DNA from: Conoideocrella luteorostrata
Lineage: Eukaryota > Ascomycota > Sordariomycetes > Hypocreales > Clavicipitaceae
DNA: 64,000 nucleotides
Assembly (NCBI GenBank): GCA_032433595.1
Contig: JASWJB010000014.1
Span: 186,001 to 250,000, forward strand
Direction: 5' to 3'
The position numbers and the translations under genes were made by a program. This document shows positions 1 to 13,015 of this stretch, piece by piece. Every line of letters begins with the position of its first letter. Position 1 is the stretch's first letter. The notes beneath the pieces are model-generated. The model was not told the DNA's origin. It made no database searches and saw nothing but the letters and a program-made list of their open reading frames with translations.

Positions 1-2129
1 GATAAGCAAACTCAATAGAATGTAGCCCTTCATATTGGTTTCACCCGCCTCAATCACCCTCGTACACCATGTTTGTACCTCGTCCAGCACAGACAGTAGA
101 TCTGGTCGGAGATTTGCAGGAGATAAGCTCTCGTCCTCTTGTACCTCTGCTCGCAGCTCCAAGGCTATGCAAAGAGCGGCCTGCATCATGGCGGTCGGGT
201 AGAAGCCCCAGCGGCAAGTGACGAGTCTGTCCAAATCACGATGCACAGATGTAGCATTGTCGGCTGCGTTTTCCTGGAATGGGAGATCTGGGTACACGCT
301 CCGCCAGATCTTCAGAGATGACTCGACAACAACTTTTCGGGAGTATGCGTGGGCAGTGTCGTGAAGGGACAGGCTATAGTAAGGTACGTGTAGAGATACC
401 AAATATCGATACAGCAGGATATCTAGAGTATGCACGGTAAACTGAAAAGAATCTTGTCGGCTGTGTGAACTATTATACGGCTCCAACGTTTCTCGAAGAC
501 GTCTAAATGCCAAGCGAAGATTCTTATCGAGACGTAGAGACTCTTCGTATGTGTTTGACGGGTTTATGTTATTCAGAAATTTCACTACTGCTAATCGCTC
601 CAAAAAAGTGCTGCGCAGCGCGATTGCAGCAGAGACCTGTGTAAACTCATCGTCTGGCTTTGGCATGGGCTCCTTAGCCAGGAGCTGTTCGTCGTCAAGG
701 TTTCTAGGGGGTTCCGTGTTGAAGTCATCTTGAGATAGAAGAGGCGGCCCTCCAGTTGCTAGACTTGCCTGTAGCGACAACTCAATAACGGTGTTCCACA
801 GTCGTCTGCGCATCTCCTTCTCAAACGTTGTCATTCCAGGTAAATGACTAGGGTCCTGGTGAAGACCCATGAAAATTGTCTTGCGAAGTAACGCTCCTAT
901 CGAGATCCACATGTTATCTCCACGGACGCCAACGCCCTCCTGTGCAAGTAACAAAAGGAGGTTCGTCTGCAATGATGAGATGTCCAGCCGCGACTTGAAT
1001 CTGGGTTCCGCAGCCCAGGATTGTGCTTCGTAGACCCATCTGATGGCGTCGGCCCGCAAAGAGAACTTGTCGTCGTAGTTTATTGCGCCAATCGCCAGAA
1101 CGAGTTTGAGCCGCACCATAAACGCCGTGCTAGGAGTGGCGTTCAGCGCCCAAACTGCCTCATACTCTTCGCAAAAGGTAGGAATATGCAAAACTCGATA
1201 AATCGTCTCACTGACTCGTAAGTAATTGCTGACGAGTATATCCGCAATCGGCTTGGCAGGTATGTCTGGAGCTGGAGCGCAAGGCCACGAAGGTGATCGT
1301 TTGGCTTTAATCAGCCTTGCGAGAGACTTGCATCTCTCTATCGATTCCGTAGCTCTGCAACTTTGCTCTCGCATATGGGGTTCAATTATCGTAATAATAT
1401 CTCGAACCTAGAACCGGGTCAGGCAGGGGTTCTTGTGCTTATCACAACCTGTCAACCTCATAACTACCTACCAGTAAAATTCCATTCACAGCCCAATGAC
1501 TTCGGCCTAGCAAACGGTTCTTGTGTATCAGGTTGTTGACGACAAGTCCAGACTGACCTTGTAGATCGCCTCCAAAATTGATGTGAAAGGTGCCGCCGAG
1601 TCTTGAATTCTCGGACTCAATATTTGCGTTTGCGCCCGACCGGGGAGATGGAACTGCTTTGATACTTGAAATATGCAGCTGCTCTTGAAGCTGCCTTATT
1701 TGAAGCTTCATTCTCGCCAACTCCGTATCCGCCCCAGACTGTTGACTTCTCGGCGTCGTCACTGACGACGGATCAAGAGACACCGAGCTGGGTGCCTTGG
1801 AAGAGCACGGTGCCGTTGAATGATCCGCAGCAGTCATCGCATCGGTGCCAACATGCTCTGCGTCTTTTGCAACGATAGACCGCACGTTTCCCCGATTTCG
1901 TGCAGTATTTTGACGACTTGTAGGAACAGGTTGTTGTTTCGAGCTGCCATATTCGCAAGTCTCGCTCCTGGCTCGGAGACAATTGCTGCAGGGATTTTCT
2001 CTGTTGCACCGAATTTTCCGCCTTCTGCACAAATTACACGATCTGTGCCCGGTGATTAGCACAGGCAGGGTAGAAATCTGATGCGACTTACAAAGCAGCT
2101 CGCCTGCGTCGACCGTCTGGCTGGGACAT
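1..2129 (-). CDS. Zn(II)2Cys6 fungal-specific transcription factor, C-terminus cut by window edge
   Basis: Nuclear regulator of the Gal4 type. Exons read 2129-2092, 2042-1472 and 1407 to the left edge; the introns are 49 and 64 nt. I chose the ATG at 2129 because only this frame, spliced over 2091-2043, reads smoothly into the zinc cluster (C15, C18, C25, C31, C34, C42; first residues MSQPDGRRRR). A longer unspliced reading from 2191 would keep the intron in frame and is less likely. Exon 3 stays open to base 1 and carries a fungal_trans middle homology region, with a MRRRLW core near 790-800. About 672 residues are visible and the end is missing. Its target is unknown. It lies 550 bp downstream of the hydantoinase-type gene in the same orientation, so co-function is possible but only inferred from position. 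Confidence 0.88.
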
Positions 2130-2679
2130 GGTGTTTCCTTGTTTGCGGACGAGGGTTTGGTATGAAAGCTCAACTCTGGATCCCGACACACTCAACGCCA
2201 GACCGAAGTAACAGTAAGTGTCTCATATATCAGGATGAAAATTTAAAATGTTAATTTAAGTTAATGGACGGGTGGTGTTTACCGTCAGCATAGGACGTGG
2301 TGCGGAGATAAACGTCGGAAGCAGCGATTATTGGCCAAGAATGGCCGATCTCAGCTCCGCGTCCGCTCCAACGACCGAACAATCTCCGCGGTACTCGCTA
2401 AGGCTGAAAGGGTCTCAATCTTCTACTGCGTAACTAATGCCTTGGTTATTACGAAGTAATATTGTTGCAAAAGTTATACATTTAAACCACGTAGATGAGA
2501 CTGTGTAGCCAGGAAAATGCGTCTACGAGAACAGAGATAATTCAGCTCAGGGGGGGTGTAAATTGTTGCGATTAGTGCACGTTCTATGGAGCGTCATTGC
2601 TAAACAAATTTATCCTCACGCCTGTAACTATTGCACTACATGCCCATATGCGAGCTGTTCGCTTTATCAAAGGTGGTTA
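2130..2679. other. Intergenic spacer, no gene seen
   Basis: This spacer holds the promoter of the regulator to its left and the 3' flank of the hydantoinase-type gene to its right. It is AT-rich around 2230-2270 and 2440-2490. The open frames are short and resemble no family I know. Confidence 0.6.
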
Positions 2680-5600
2680 CTAGGAGCCGAACTCCTCGAT
2701 GACGCTCCTGGGGTCAGTAAACGGGATGCCGCAATCTACCGGCGTCATCTTCAATCCGAATCCCGCTGGCCCCCCAACAGCCATGCCCTTGTCAGTCTTC
2801 CACAATGGGCTAGAAGGGAGGACAATTACGTTAACGCGTAAGCCGAATCGCAAGTCTTGCGATCCTATAGCCTCACCATCATGACCCAAAACGAATATAA
2901 GGTCTGGAACCGTGGCGACGATTTCCTGAGATTCTTCAGAGCCTGTTTCGTCGCATAGAGCGGCGTAGAGAAACTCGTTTTGGAATGGTATGATCATGTG
3001 TCTCTCGTTCTGAGCACTGAAATTCGACTCGGCTTCGCGTTCGTCATCGGTGAAGGGGGCGAGAACAATGGCACCCATGGTGTAGCCTCCTCCGAGATGA
3101 CGCTGGACGTCAACTATCTTCCCAGTGAACAAGACTTTTCCAGAACAGACCTCAAACTGAATATCAAATTAGTTTACTGCCTGGTCATCGTGACAGATAG
3201 TATTGTAAAGCAGGACTTACAATTGCGTCCGTATAGCTTGTTTTAGTGCGCCTTGCCTGGTGGACAGCCCTTCCAAGGTACCAACTTTGCGAGACTGTGT
3301 TGTGTATGGCCATAGACTTGGCCGTTTTTCCTGAGATGGGGTTTGTGCTAGAGGCGCAACTAAGTCCAAGCTCTATAGCTGCCGTTCGACAGCAAGCCTC
3401 CAGGCGGACGTCGCTATCGGTGTTCTGTAAAAGAAAAACAATGCCATTTAGCAATCCGAAGCCAACAAACCGCAAGCTAGCGGACCATAGGGTTCTTACC
3501 AAAGCGACAACCGCGTTTCCTCTGCCGTCTGTAATGATTACAGGACATAAGTGGTGGCCGTAAACGGAGAAAGTCGCTTGCAACAATAAATGAGTTTCGA
3601 GTGAATATCAGAGGCAAAGACATGCAGGTTATTTTGCTTACTGTGATACATTGTCGGGTAAGCTCTGCCCATGCCATCTGCGTCTACGATGGGAACATCA
3701 AAATGAGCACCGACTGGCAGCACTGACAATCCATTGCCACCGCCACTTATCCGTCAGTTGGTTAGTTTAGCTAGTCAAGAAAGTAAAGGGACGCATTACC
3801 TACATTTCGTCAGCAAGTACACCGTCAAAGGTGTCAATGTTCAGCATCTTATTCACACCATTAATGGCGTCGATGACCTCAGTGCCAGAAGCAAGTCGCT
3901 CATTAATCACGCTCGGGCTACCATACCACGATCCGATACAAATTGTCGCATCGTCACTCAAGTAATCTGGTGAAACAATTCTCATACGGCCTTTACCATG
4001 GGTTTTTAGAGCTTGTAGGCTCTTTAGATACTCGTAGTAGGTTGGTCCACCTCCCCCGGTGCCCAAGATTGCACAGCCAGTGGAAATGAATTCGAGGTCG
4101 ACATCGGATACATACCACACTCCATTTCGCACATCTGGACGATAAGTAGCCAAATCTACACCCAGCGACGGTTTTGTCGTAGGATGAGAAGCGTTAGGTA
4201 CGCTCACTTTTTCACCTTCATCCTCTTCATCCTCCGCTTGCTTTCCGTTCCAGTCAACGGGGCGATGCGCACCAACAGATGAGTTAGGCTCTTCAGGTAT
4301 AGCAAGTCTGCCCACCGCCCTGACTTGAATTCGAATCGTTGTTTGTGACATGTACTGAAGTGGCATCTTGTTGACCTCAACAATCTTGACATCATCAGGC
4401 TCGGCTCCCTTTGCGATAGCCTGGTCAATAGCCCGTTGGCACGCATCGGCGATGACAATTTTCTCGTCTTTTCCTTCGAGAATTTCCACAGTATCGATTT
4501 CGCCAGATATTTTGCCTATCGCAGCACCAACAGCATTGGCCGCGCCTTGGTGGATGGGGTGGATGCACTTGTCGACCCCTGCTATAGTGTGGGTAACCAA
4601 TATAGACCCTCCACCAACAAGAAGAACGTGGACAGGTGCAGTAGATACCTTCATCTTGTCCACAACACTCACCAGGAGTCTATTGATTTCCTTTCTCGCA
4701 GCTCTGCGTATTTCAGTGGTAACATCCTGCACCAGGCTTGCGTCGCCCAGGTCAACATTTCCTTCTGCCACGACAATGTCAGTGGCCGTTAGCGTCTGGC
4801 CTCCAAATACTTTGGCTTGAGCGAGGAGCTCATGGCCAACAGAGCCAGGTCCAACAGACGCAGATCCGGAAGATTCTGGATCGGGCTGGACTTTACTGCC
4901 ACCGCCTAAGCCAATGGAAACAACTTCCGGGATAGAGAAGGCGGTTCGAACACCAGCGATTTCCACAAAGCCGGGCGCTTGACGGGGAAAGCCAGACGGC
5001 AGTAGGGCACATACATCCGTAGTGGTGCCCCCAATGTCAACAACCAAAACTTGAGGCTCAACAGCCCCATCTTTTGGCAAATTTTTGCCATCGTTGGCCA
5101 TGTCGAGCAAATCATCTCCCTGGACTTTAGGCTCAACACCGTTGACCATCGGCGGCCGGCCGCCATGACCTCTGTCAATCCCAGCGAGGAACGCGGCGCC
5201 GCTCATACTGTTCGTTGGCCCGCTTGCAAATGTTTTAATGGGGAAGTCGGCAGCCGTGTCGGCGTCAAGGAGAGTTCCGTCATTTTGAGACAGGTACAGC
5301 GGACAAGTCAACTTCAAGCGGCTCATTGCCCGCTTGAAGCCGTTTTTGACTCGGTGTCCCGTCCGAAGGATAGCCGCATTGAGAATGGTAGCATTTTCTC
5401 TCTCCAAGAAGCCCGTTGGCCCAATGTTTTGTGAACAGACGACGTGTAAGTCGGGCGCTTCATTTTGCAAAATTTCCTTGCACTTTCCTTCATACATGTT
5501 GTCGTGATCAAGAGGAGAGAATACTCCGACAAGAGCAACAACTTTGACACCGGATGTAACAATCTCCCTAGCAGTCTGACGAACCTGATCTTCGTTGAGA

Positions 5601-6013
5601 CGGGCTATAGGGCGACCGTCCATCTCAAGGCCACCGTCGAGATAATACGCACCGCCATCAAGAACGCCATGAAGGCCGATAGGAAACCCGGAGAATGGAG
5701 GCATTTGTCTTGTGAATGGGCCACAGAGTCGCACAACCGCGACTCGGTCAAGTCTCCTGGCATCAGCTTCGATCAACGCGTTGATGAAGTGTGTAGTGCC
5801 GATGGTCACGCTCAACACTCGGGACTGGTCTGCCTCGGAGGTGTCAAGAATGGCGGAAACAGCAGCTTCGATTCCGCTGGTGATATCGGGAGTCGTTGAC
5901 GCCTTTTGGGATGCAATCACGCCTCTCCCAGGTTGGTCGAGGGCCTGGATGTCGAGAATGGCTGCATCGGTGTTGGTCCCTCCAACGTCAACTCCAATAC
6001 GATATAAAGGCAT
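2680..6013 (-). CDS. Hydantoinase A/oxoprolinase-DUF917 fusion protein
   Basis: Predicted ATP-dependent hydantoinase/oxoprolinase-type enzyme opening cyclic amides; the exact substrate is not readable. Five exons: 6013-3804, 3745-3642, 3576-3500, 3424-3221 and 3156-2680. They sum to 3072 nt, or 1023 aa, and all phases agree. The N-terminal hydantoinase A part has the nucleotide-binding motif VDVGGTNTD at residues 8-16, a second phosphate motif VDIGGTTTDV near 324, and a glycine-rich LLVGGGSILV further on. A DUF917 domain starts near residue 637 (CAILGTGGGGPTYYEYL) and runs to the end. This two-domain order is known in ascomycetes, whereas the two parts are often separate proteins in bacteria. 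No signal peptide is visible, so it is probably cytosolic. A Zn2Cys6 regulator follows downstream on the same strand. Confidence 0.9.
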
Positions 6014-9000
6014 GGTGGATGATTGTTGTCCACTCGTATCAAGCCCAAGGCTTGGGAGTCCGTATAAGTGTGACAGCCACAGCCAACGGGGACGTCTGGC
6101 AGATACAGCGGTACTTAAATATCTCGTCGCCTTCTGTAAAGTAGCGGCCTGATGGTGCTTTCAAGCTGATATCAGTTAACATGGGTGACTTGTGTGGGCT
6201 TGACAGTTTCTGTGACCCACCTGCCACGGGTTGTTGGTTAACTATGTATTGTACGGGTTTGTGTACCTTGGGATTATGTATCAGTCACTTTCAGTAGGTA
6301 AAGTGATCATCCCAGGGTGATGGGCAGTTGTTGAAGTAGATGTCGCAGCCGATACATGACTGAAGACCAATTGAACTCGATTTGATTCACAAAATGGTGT
6401 CTCGCTTTCGATACCTATTGTTTTTTTTTTTTGTTGGATGGACGAATTCCAGCATTCGAGTTTGTGATAAGCACTAACTAGAGTCTACTAGGTTGGGTGG
6501 ACCACCGCCAATACTTTTGGTATGCCGAACCGCGTGACGCAGTACTCAGGGATTCTTGCCCAATTGTAGTAATAAAAGTTGAGATCCAAGGGTGATCAAT
6601 TCACTTGTGGCCACGAAGGGACACACAATAGTCCCTTATGGACAAGGGCATCTCTTGGTCATGGTATCGAACAACTCTTAAGGTGGATGCAGGCGGATGC
6701 GCAAAGTCAAGTAGCTGCAGCGACTAGTTTAACTAGAGGTGTCGTGCAAGAAGACAGCCAGCCAGCCAACCAGCCAACCAACAGGATGGCAGGACTGGCC
6801 GACGCTGCTATGGACTGAATGTTTTTGTTGGATGTTGGCGGGTGCTTGGCTGACGCAGCATGTTGAATTGTCGGACGAGCTGGAACATGAACTTTCGTCG
6901 GCAAGTCATTGCATGTGAGTACGTGAGGGTGAAATGGTGTAGTTAGTCATGGATGCAATAATGCAATGACCAACAAGTACGGAACCTTGCATCAATTAAC
7001 TTACCACTTCCTACTCCAATCCCCGTACTCCGTACTCCGTACTGTAATGCGTGTTGCACAGTAACTAACTAACTACCAACTTTGTACGGAGTACGGAGTA
7101 CGAGTAGTTAACGAACTAGCACGTCAGAAAGTTGGCCGACAATGACCCCACAACACCTGCACCTGCTGTCAACCGGCGTTGGCTGGCACTCGCCACCCCC
7201 AGTGCCAACAACTACCTACACTACTGCGCCCTACTCCGTCCCCTACCGGTTGAACCAGCAAATCCGCCTCGTCTGCCTTCATGAATGATAAGACATCAAG
7301 TCAAGTCTTGGCCGATAAAAAAGGTGGACTCCTCGATTCGCGCAGATGCATGCCTCTGGTGCAAGCACCGTTGGGTGGCATTCCTTCGTAGATGAGAGCC
7401 AGATACCGGGTAGCTGCAGGCCGGAAAGCCGCATCTGCCGGTCGAGCAGCCTTTAGTTTTCTCCATTGCACAGCTGCAATACTCCTTGCAAAACCCCAAT
7501 CGGCCAAATTACGGTGGAAATATGACGCAGCACTCCATGTTTGCTCTCCCGTCTGCTGCAGAGTACGGAGTACGCAGAACTTGGCATCACTTTAAGTTTT
7601 CAACTGCGTACAGAATAGGCATCGGGGATGCGGAGCCGGTTTACCCCAGAGAAGTGGCAGATTAAATTCGCCGACGTGGCGACCGTCCCACGATTGTGTC
7701 ACTTGCTTCCCTCCAAAACGTTATTGGCGCTCGCAACATCTTTATTGTACGGAGTATGTACTGTGTGATACGGCCTTTGTCGTGCTCCATCCATACCCAC
7801 CCGGACCAATCTAATATTGTCGTGCTGACCGACAACAGGCAGGTTTTGATGGTTCCCGCTCCTCACCACCGTGGAGCTAACATGGCATCTATTTACGCGA
7901 TATACTTGCATGTCGTAGACGCCTGCATCTTGATAGGCTAGAAATTACTGTTCCCGGCAAATCAAGAGCGACAACAATAATATTAAGTTTTACCGAGGAC
8001 GCTAAACTTGGTCATGGATTAGTTTCGACTGACTTGTAAGCTGCACGTTACTCGTGAGTTACCGTATCGAGCGGCACACAGGAGCTACTAAAGAAATCCC
8101 CATGCGACTGCAGCACTCCGATTGCAAGTGTGCTTTGTTTCACCTATGCGTGCAGTCTCTCTACTCCCCATCTTTTGATAGACTTGAATGGCGCTGCGTC
8201 CCGGGTTGGTTGGCAAGGATGTCCCAATATGCTCTCGGCCGACACGGGCATGACGGCTCCTGAATTCTTCTCGTACATGATATCGTGCATCACCACCCTA
8301 TCATTATGTCAGGGTTGTCTGCTTTAGTTGTAACGCTTCTTGTGTCTACACTGCCGCCACCCCGGTCTTCTTCGCGATCCTTCTCGTGTCGAGTCTGGCA
8401 TTTATTTTCCTTCGCCGAGTCAAGTAACGTTCGCCAGTTGCAGCAACCGGTGATGTTTGGACGGTGCTCGATTACTCAAGGCTAACAACCAATATCTTAA
8501 CTACTAAGATTTGTTCGCGCCGGGACGATGCTACATTAAGCAACTGCTGGTTTTGCTTTTGCACTGACGGCGGGCGGATGGTCCGCTACATGCCGTGCCG
8601 CTGAGATATATTGAATTCATGATCGCAGGGCTATGCGGGTACCTTTCCACAAACGTTTTGAATGCCGCCCCTGCAAGAGATCCGCAGCACAAAAACTGAA
8701 ATGCGGGATACTGAGTCAGTACCGGGGATTTCTTCGGTGACCTCGTCTCGTGCCAGACGAATGTGCCGGAGGGCCGGCTTCTTGCAGCAGTTGCCCGGCT
8801 GGGGATTCCAACATCCGTCATGACGAAAACCAAACAAGAGAGCTAAAGGACGGCGAAGACCGAATGCGACAGAAAACCAGGCAGATATCATTTAGCCGTT
8901 ACTCCATGCCATCCCGTCGCGTGTCATTGCAGTAACAGCCAAAGTTTGCCGTCGACCTGTTGGCCGGGCTCGTCCCCGCACACAGACCAGGCCAAACCAA

Positions 9001-9508
9001 GTTGGTGGCTTCCCCGGGCGCTTAGCCAGGTGCGGGCTCCCGGCTGCGGGATGTGATGGCAATTGGTGGTGCGCGCGGAACGGGACAGGGGCCACATGTT
9101 CGAGGCTCCCGACTAATTTAAACTTGCCGATATGGGCCGAGAGTCGTCCTTCCACAAGGTTGACCGCCAGCCTACCCAGGACCTGTCTACGGGGTAGCGA
9201 TCGAGACGTATTCCGCACTCAGTACTCCGTTCCTCGTACAGCAGCCGGTGGACGCCAACGGCGTACCGCGCAACTCGTTTTAATGGCGGCCTACTTCTAC
9301 CCAGCTGTCCCTCGCCAACATCTGATTCTGAACGTCGTTCAGACGCACCACTTGCTAAAACTCTGGCATTGGGAGACATTCGGAGTTTGACCCAGCTTTG
9401 CCATCATCGATACTACATGCGGGTAGAGTTGGCCTGCTGCCATCGCACTGTCAACACATCTTATAACCCTTTTATTGAGTCCGACAGCTGCGCCTCGTAT
9501 CCCGCACA
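6014..9508. other. 3.5-kb gene-poor spacer with inverted GTACTCCGTAC repeats
   Basis: No reading frame here resembles a protein family. The spacer holds a T-run at 6420-6431, a CCAR-type simple repeat near 6755-6783, the 18-bp inverted repeat at 7025-7042 and 7084-7101, and further single motif copies at 7563-7573 and 7747-7756. It must contain the divergent promoters of the hydantoinase-type gene (ending at 6013) and of the regulator starting at 9509. Confidence 0.6.
7025..7101. repeat. Perfect 18-bp inverted repeat (potential hairpin)
   Basis: The left arm GTACTCCGTACTCCGTAC (7025-7042) is exactly complementary to the right arm GTACGGAGTACGGAGTAC (7084-7101), with a 41-nt spacer. Each arm is an overlapping duplication of the 11-nt motif found elsewhere in the window's spacers. 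It lies far from any coding exon, and its function is unknown. Confidence 0.85.
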
Positions 9509-12245
9509 ATGGAAAATACAACGGACGCGGAAACGATAATGGAAACGGGGAGAGACAATCCCATTGTCGAAAATGCAGGTGCAGACGGTGTAGGCGCCGT
9601 AGATGCCGCAGTTGCCGCAGTTGCTGCAGATACAAGGCATCCCCCAGCGCACCCCGCGGCGGAGCAGCGACATACACCGCTGCCCGACAGTCGACGGGGA
9701 CCCGGAAGACCCTCTATCGCCGCTGGTGATACAGGCTGCATGCCCCCGTCAGGCCCCCAACAAGAGCCCCAACCGGCCCGCAAACATCCAGCAGGTCCAA
9801 CCCGGAGCCGCCCAAAAGGCCCAGTCAACGGCGTACGCAAATTTATCATCGAAAGCACCTTTGGTTTGCCGAGAGTCCGTGGGAGTCGCAAGTCGCGACC
9901 CTGCGATGTTTGTCGTCATCGGAAGATAGCTTGTGTCATTGCCACTGAACCGCCATGTAAGTTGATCTTCATGTGCTGACCTGCTGCTTGCAACGTCCGG
10001 CTTGCAACCAGGGATGGATATGTTTGGCTTCTCCCCCCCCCCCCTCGGATGAGCAGTACGCCGATGCTGACGGGCAAATTTAACCGATAGGTGACTTCTG
10101 CCGCAGTCGGGACCTTGAATGCACGGGGGTTCTCGGTTTAAAATATGGGCTGAATATTGACAGTGGTGTTCCTTTGCACGGCTCGGAGCTTGCGACTGCG
10201 CCTGAGGCATTACCTCAACACCGGCTCGTTGACGTATGCGATGGACTATCAGTCAAACCATCAGTCAAGCCACCGGAAAATGTGGCAGCGAAACCACCAC
10301 CCAGACAGACAGTCGAAACAACTGTCATGCCGCCGACTAGCCCCGCTGATGACGAAACAGAAGTCCATTTGGACAACTGTGAGGGACAGTCTATATACTA
10401 CATTGGTCCAGGCGCAGAGCAAGACTCACTTTTGCTTGATTCCTTCCGTTATCCAATTCTGAACGATTGTCCCTTGGCGAGATGCAAGATTGTGCCGGTC
10501 CACCCCGGAGGCGAGTCCAGTACAGACCGACCCGTCAACTTCTTACTTCTAAACCGAACACAATCCGAAGCTGCGAGTCTCTCCAAGAAAAACTCCTTGG
10601 AGGTAATAGAGGGAAATGCGTTTCCATACGGCCCCATCCTCGTTCGCTTGTACTTTGCACACATCCATCCTGCATTTCCGATTCTTCCCAAATCCCGCTT
10701 CCTTCGATCATACTCTACAGATAGGGAAAGCATACCGAGTTCTTTACGCGGAGCCGTATATGCCGTTGCCTCAACTTTCTGGGCCCATGATAAATCTTTG
10801 CCGGGCAGATGTCCGATCCAACAGCACGCAATGTTGGATCTCGCACACTCCGCCCTCCGTAGGGAGATCGAAAGCCCAAGTCTTTTCATTGTTGCCGCCT
10901 GTTTGTTAATCATCCACGGCACATCTGGCAAGGCTGAAAACATCGAAACGCCAGCAACGTGGACGTTGGCGGCACAGGCCACCGCTGCCGCTCAAATGAT
11001 TGGTCTGCATCAAGATCCCGGAAGGTGGAAGATACCATCAGATGAGAAGAGGTTGAGGCGGAAACTATGGTGGGCATGTTATGCTACAGACTGTTTTTCG
11101 TCCATGGCTTTCGGCAATCCACCTCATATCGGCGCGGGAGGATGGAGCACGCTGGAACCGAGTTTGGAAGATTTGCGATGTGATGAGGACGTGCCATCGA
11201 ATTTAGAGCATCTTATTGAGGGGGAGAACACTCGGTTTGACGTAACCACAGGGGCTCGGTTTCTTGAACTGGTCAAGATTTCGAAATACATGAGGGAAAT
11301 ACTTGATTCAAACTTGTTAGTTCCTTCCATTCATCCAAAGTCATTGAATAATGCGGGAACACCTCGCTAATGATTGTACATTCACGAAGTCAAACCAACA
11401 TGTATCCAAAAGGGTATGTCGCTCCGAACGAGTCACAAAGAGCATCAGGCTTGATGGAAATGCAAAGACAGCTCAAGAACTGGGAAATTCTTGGTCCATC
11501 GTGTCTGGTGCTTAGACGATCACTGTCGGTCGCATCAAAGCCATCTTTCAACGGTACGCTTCCAGTTACAGCGCTGAAACGGCGGCACCTAACACGATGT
11601 AGGCCCATTTCATATGGCTCTTTTAGCAACCAAGACGCTCCTGTATCGTGCCCTCATGCAACCCGCGACAGAGCCAAAAGCCGTCATAGGCTCTCATCTG
11701 AGAACCTTGTTATTGGAAGCCATTGAGGACTTTGATTCATTACCACAGTATCTCGGTGAAATGTCGGAGCATGACTTGAACGGGTTTTGGGGCAGGCGTA
11801 AGTTGAATTTATCCAAGGTTCTCCTAATCTACTCCGGCTGGCCCATTACTAATTATTAATAATCACTATAGATGCCCGATCGCAACTCGTGTCATGCATC
11901 AACTTTATCATCTTTTTGAATCTCGGGGCAGTAGAAGCAGGAGACAAGAAGCTGTCGAGGGAGCTGCTCGATAGGCTTGCGTGTTCAATGCGAAGACTTC
12001 AACCATTAGCATCGGCCGAGGCCCGCCTCTTTTTAGCACCAGCTATGATGAGACTGAAGTCTTTTACATCGAATTACTATCGTCGGGGCTCACTAGAAAA
12101 GGTCACCCCAGCAGTTTCAATTCCTGATGACGATGAGATAGACATGAAAATGGGCGAGGAGCGGAGGGCGGAGGCGGAGGCAAGCGTCATCTCTATAGAA
12201 TCTGGGACTGATGGTGACAATGCAAAACTGTCTGAACAAAATTGA
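9509..12245 (+). CDS. Zn(II)2Cys6 fungal-specific transcription factor with AT-hook-like motif
   Basis: Nuclear DNA-binding regulator of 801 aa. Exons are 9509-9956, 10091-11315, 11390-11553, 11603-11797 and 11872-12245, totalling 2406 nt with all phases consistent. The zinc cluster (C132, C135, C142, C150, C153, C160) is split by intron 1 inside the codon of its fourth cysteine. A basic GPGRP core at 64-68 resembles an AT-hook and sits in a Pro/Ala-rich leader. The fungal_trans region follows: YFAHIHPAFPI, then RRKLWWACYATDCFSSMAFG. The tail is acidic and rich in Glu/Asp. Intron 3 is short (49 nt) but has a CTAAC branch site. The target genes cannot be told from position: nearest neighbours are a distant metabolic enzyme and a coiled-coil protein. 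Confidence 0.9.
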
Positions 12246-13015
12246 GTTTGCATGCCCTAGCCGTAGATGATTTTGCTTGGCTCTTATTCGTTTTATTTTA
12301 TATTATATCCTGCACATGTAATGCGGCTATCGATCCGTGGTTGTATATTCCCTTGCTTTGTGCTGTATTGGGCGGGAGGATCCAGCTCAATGCACTTCGT
12401 GCTGAGAATGGTCTCACGCGCTGTTCTGCTGTATGCAAACGCAAGTCGATACCAAGTCTTGATTTCACTCCAGAGGTGACATGGGATGTGAAAGGGGCTA
12501 TTTCAGCCACTCTTACGAGACGGCTCCCTGTATTTAGTGTATATTCTTGAAGTTCGATATACAGGAGGTCTGGGAAACAAGTGCTGATTGTTCAATAAAT
12601 GCCGTAGGCCAGGATCTCCGAACGGCAGAACAAGCTTGTTTCCGTTTCTGCCTAAACCATAGTCATAAAATTGGAAAGCCTTCCCTTGCTTTCGCCTTTC
12701 GCCCTAGCTGATGAGTATACAGCTACCGCTGGCTCTCTATCTGTTGCAATTTCAGCCTTATTCCGTACGTAGGAGAGCTTCGTGTCCCTCAGAATAGTGT
12801 TGTTGATGAGCTCATCTCTCAAAAAAGTTGACTGCGTGATCTCTCCTACTAAAAACTTGTGGGTTTACGATCTAATAATCCGACAAAGTAGGGCACATAA
12901 TATGGCTCTTCCTTTTGTAAATTGCTGGGGAAGATAGTAAAAAGAAAAATAAGAGATTGCTATTTCTAGACTACAGAGGAGTACAGACGATATATTTACA
13001 AAGGCAACTTCTTGC
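12246..13015. other. Intergenic spacer between convergent genes
   Basis: Downstream flanks of the regulator (plus) and the coiled-coil protein gene (minus). No reading frame with family resemblance is present. The right third, about 12840-13000, is AT-rich as expected of 3' ends. Confidence 0.6.

Noticed and set aside
1442..2191. Single-exon 249-aa reading of the first regulator starting at 2191
   Set aside because: It reads through a 49-nt intron with canonical ends. The spliced frame from 2129 gives a better N-terminus, and a further intron at 1408-1471 leads into a long conserved exon.
3800..6013. 737-aa hydantoinase frame as a complete protein
   Set aside because: The stop is inside intron 1. 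Continuing through four more exons restores the DUF917 domain.
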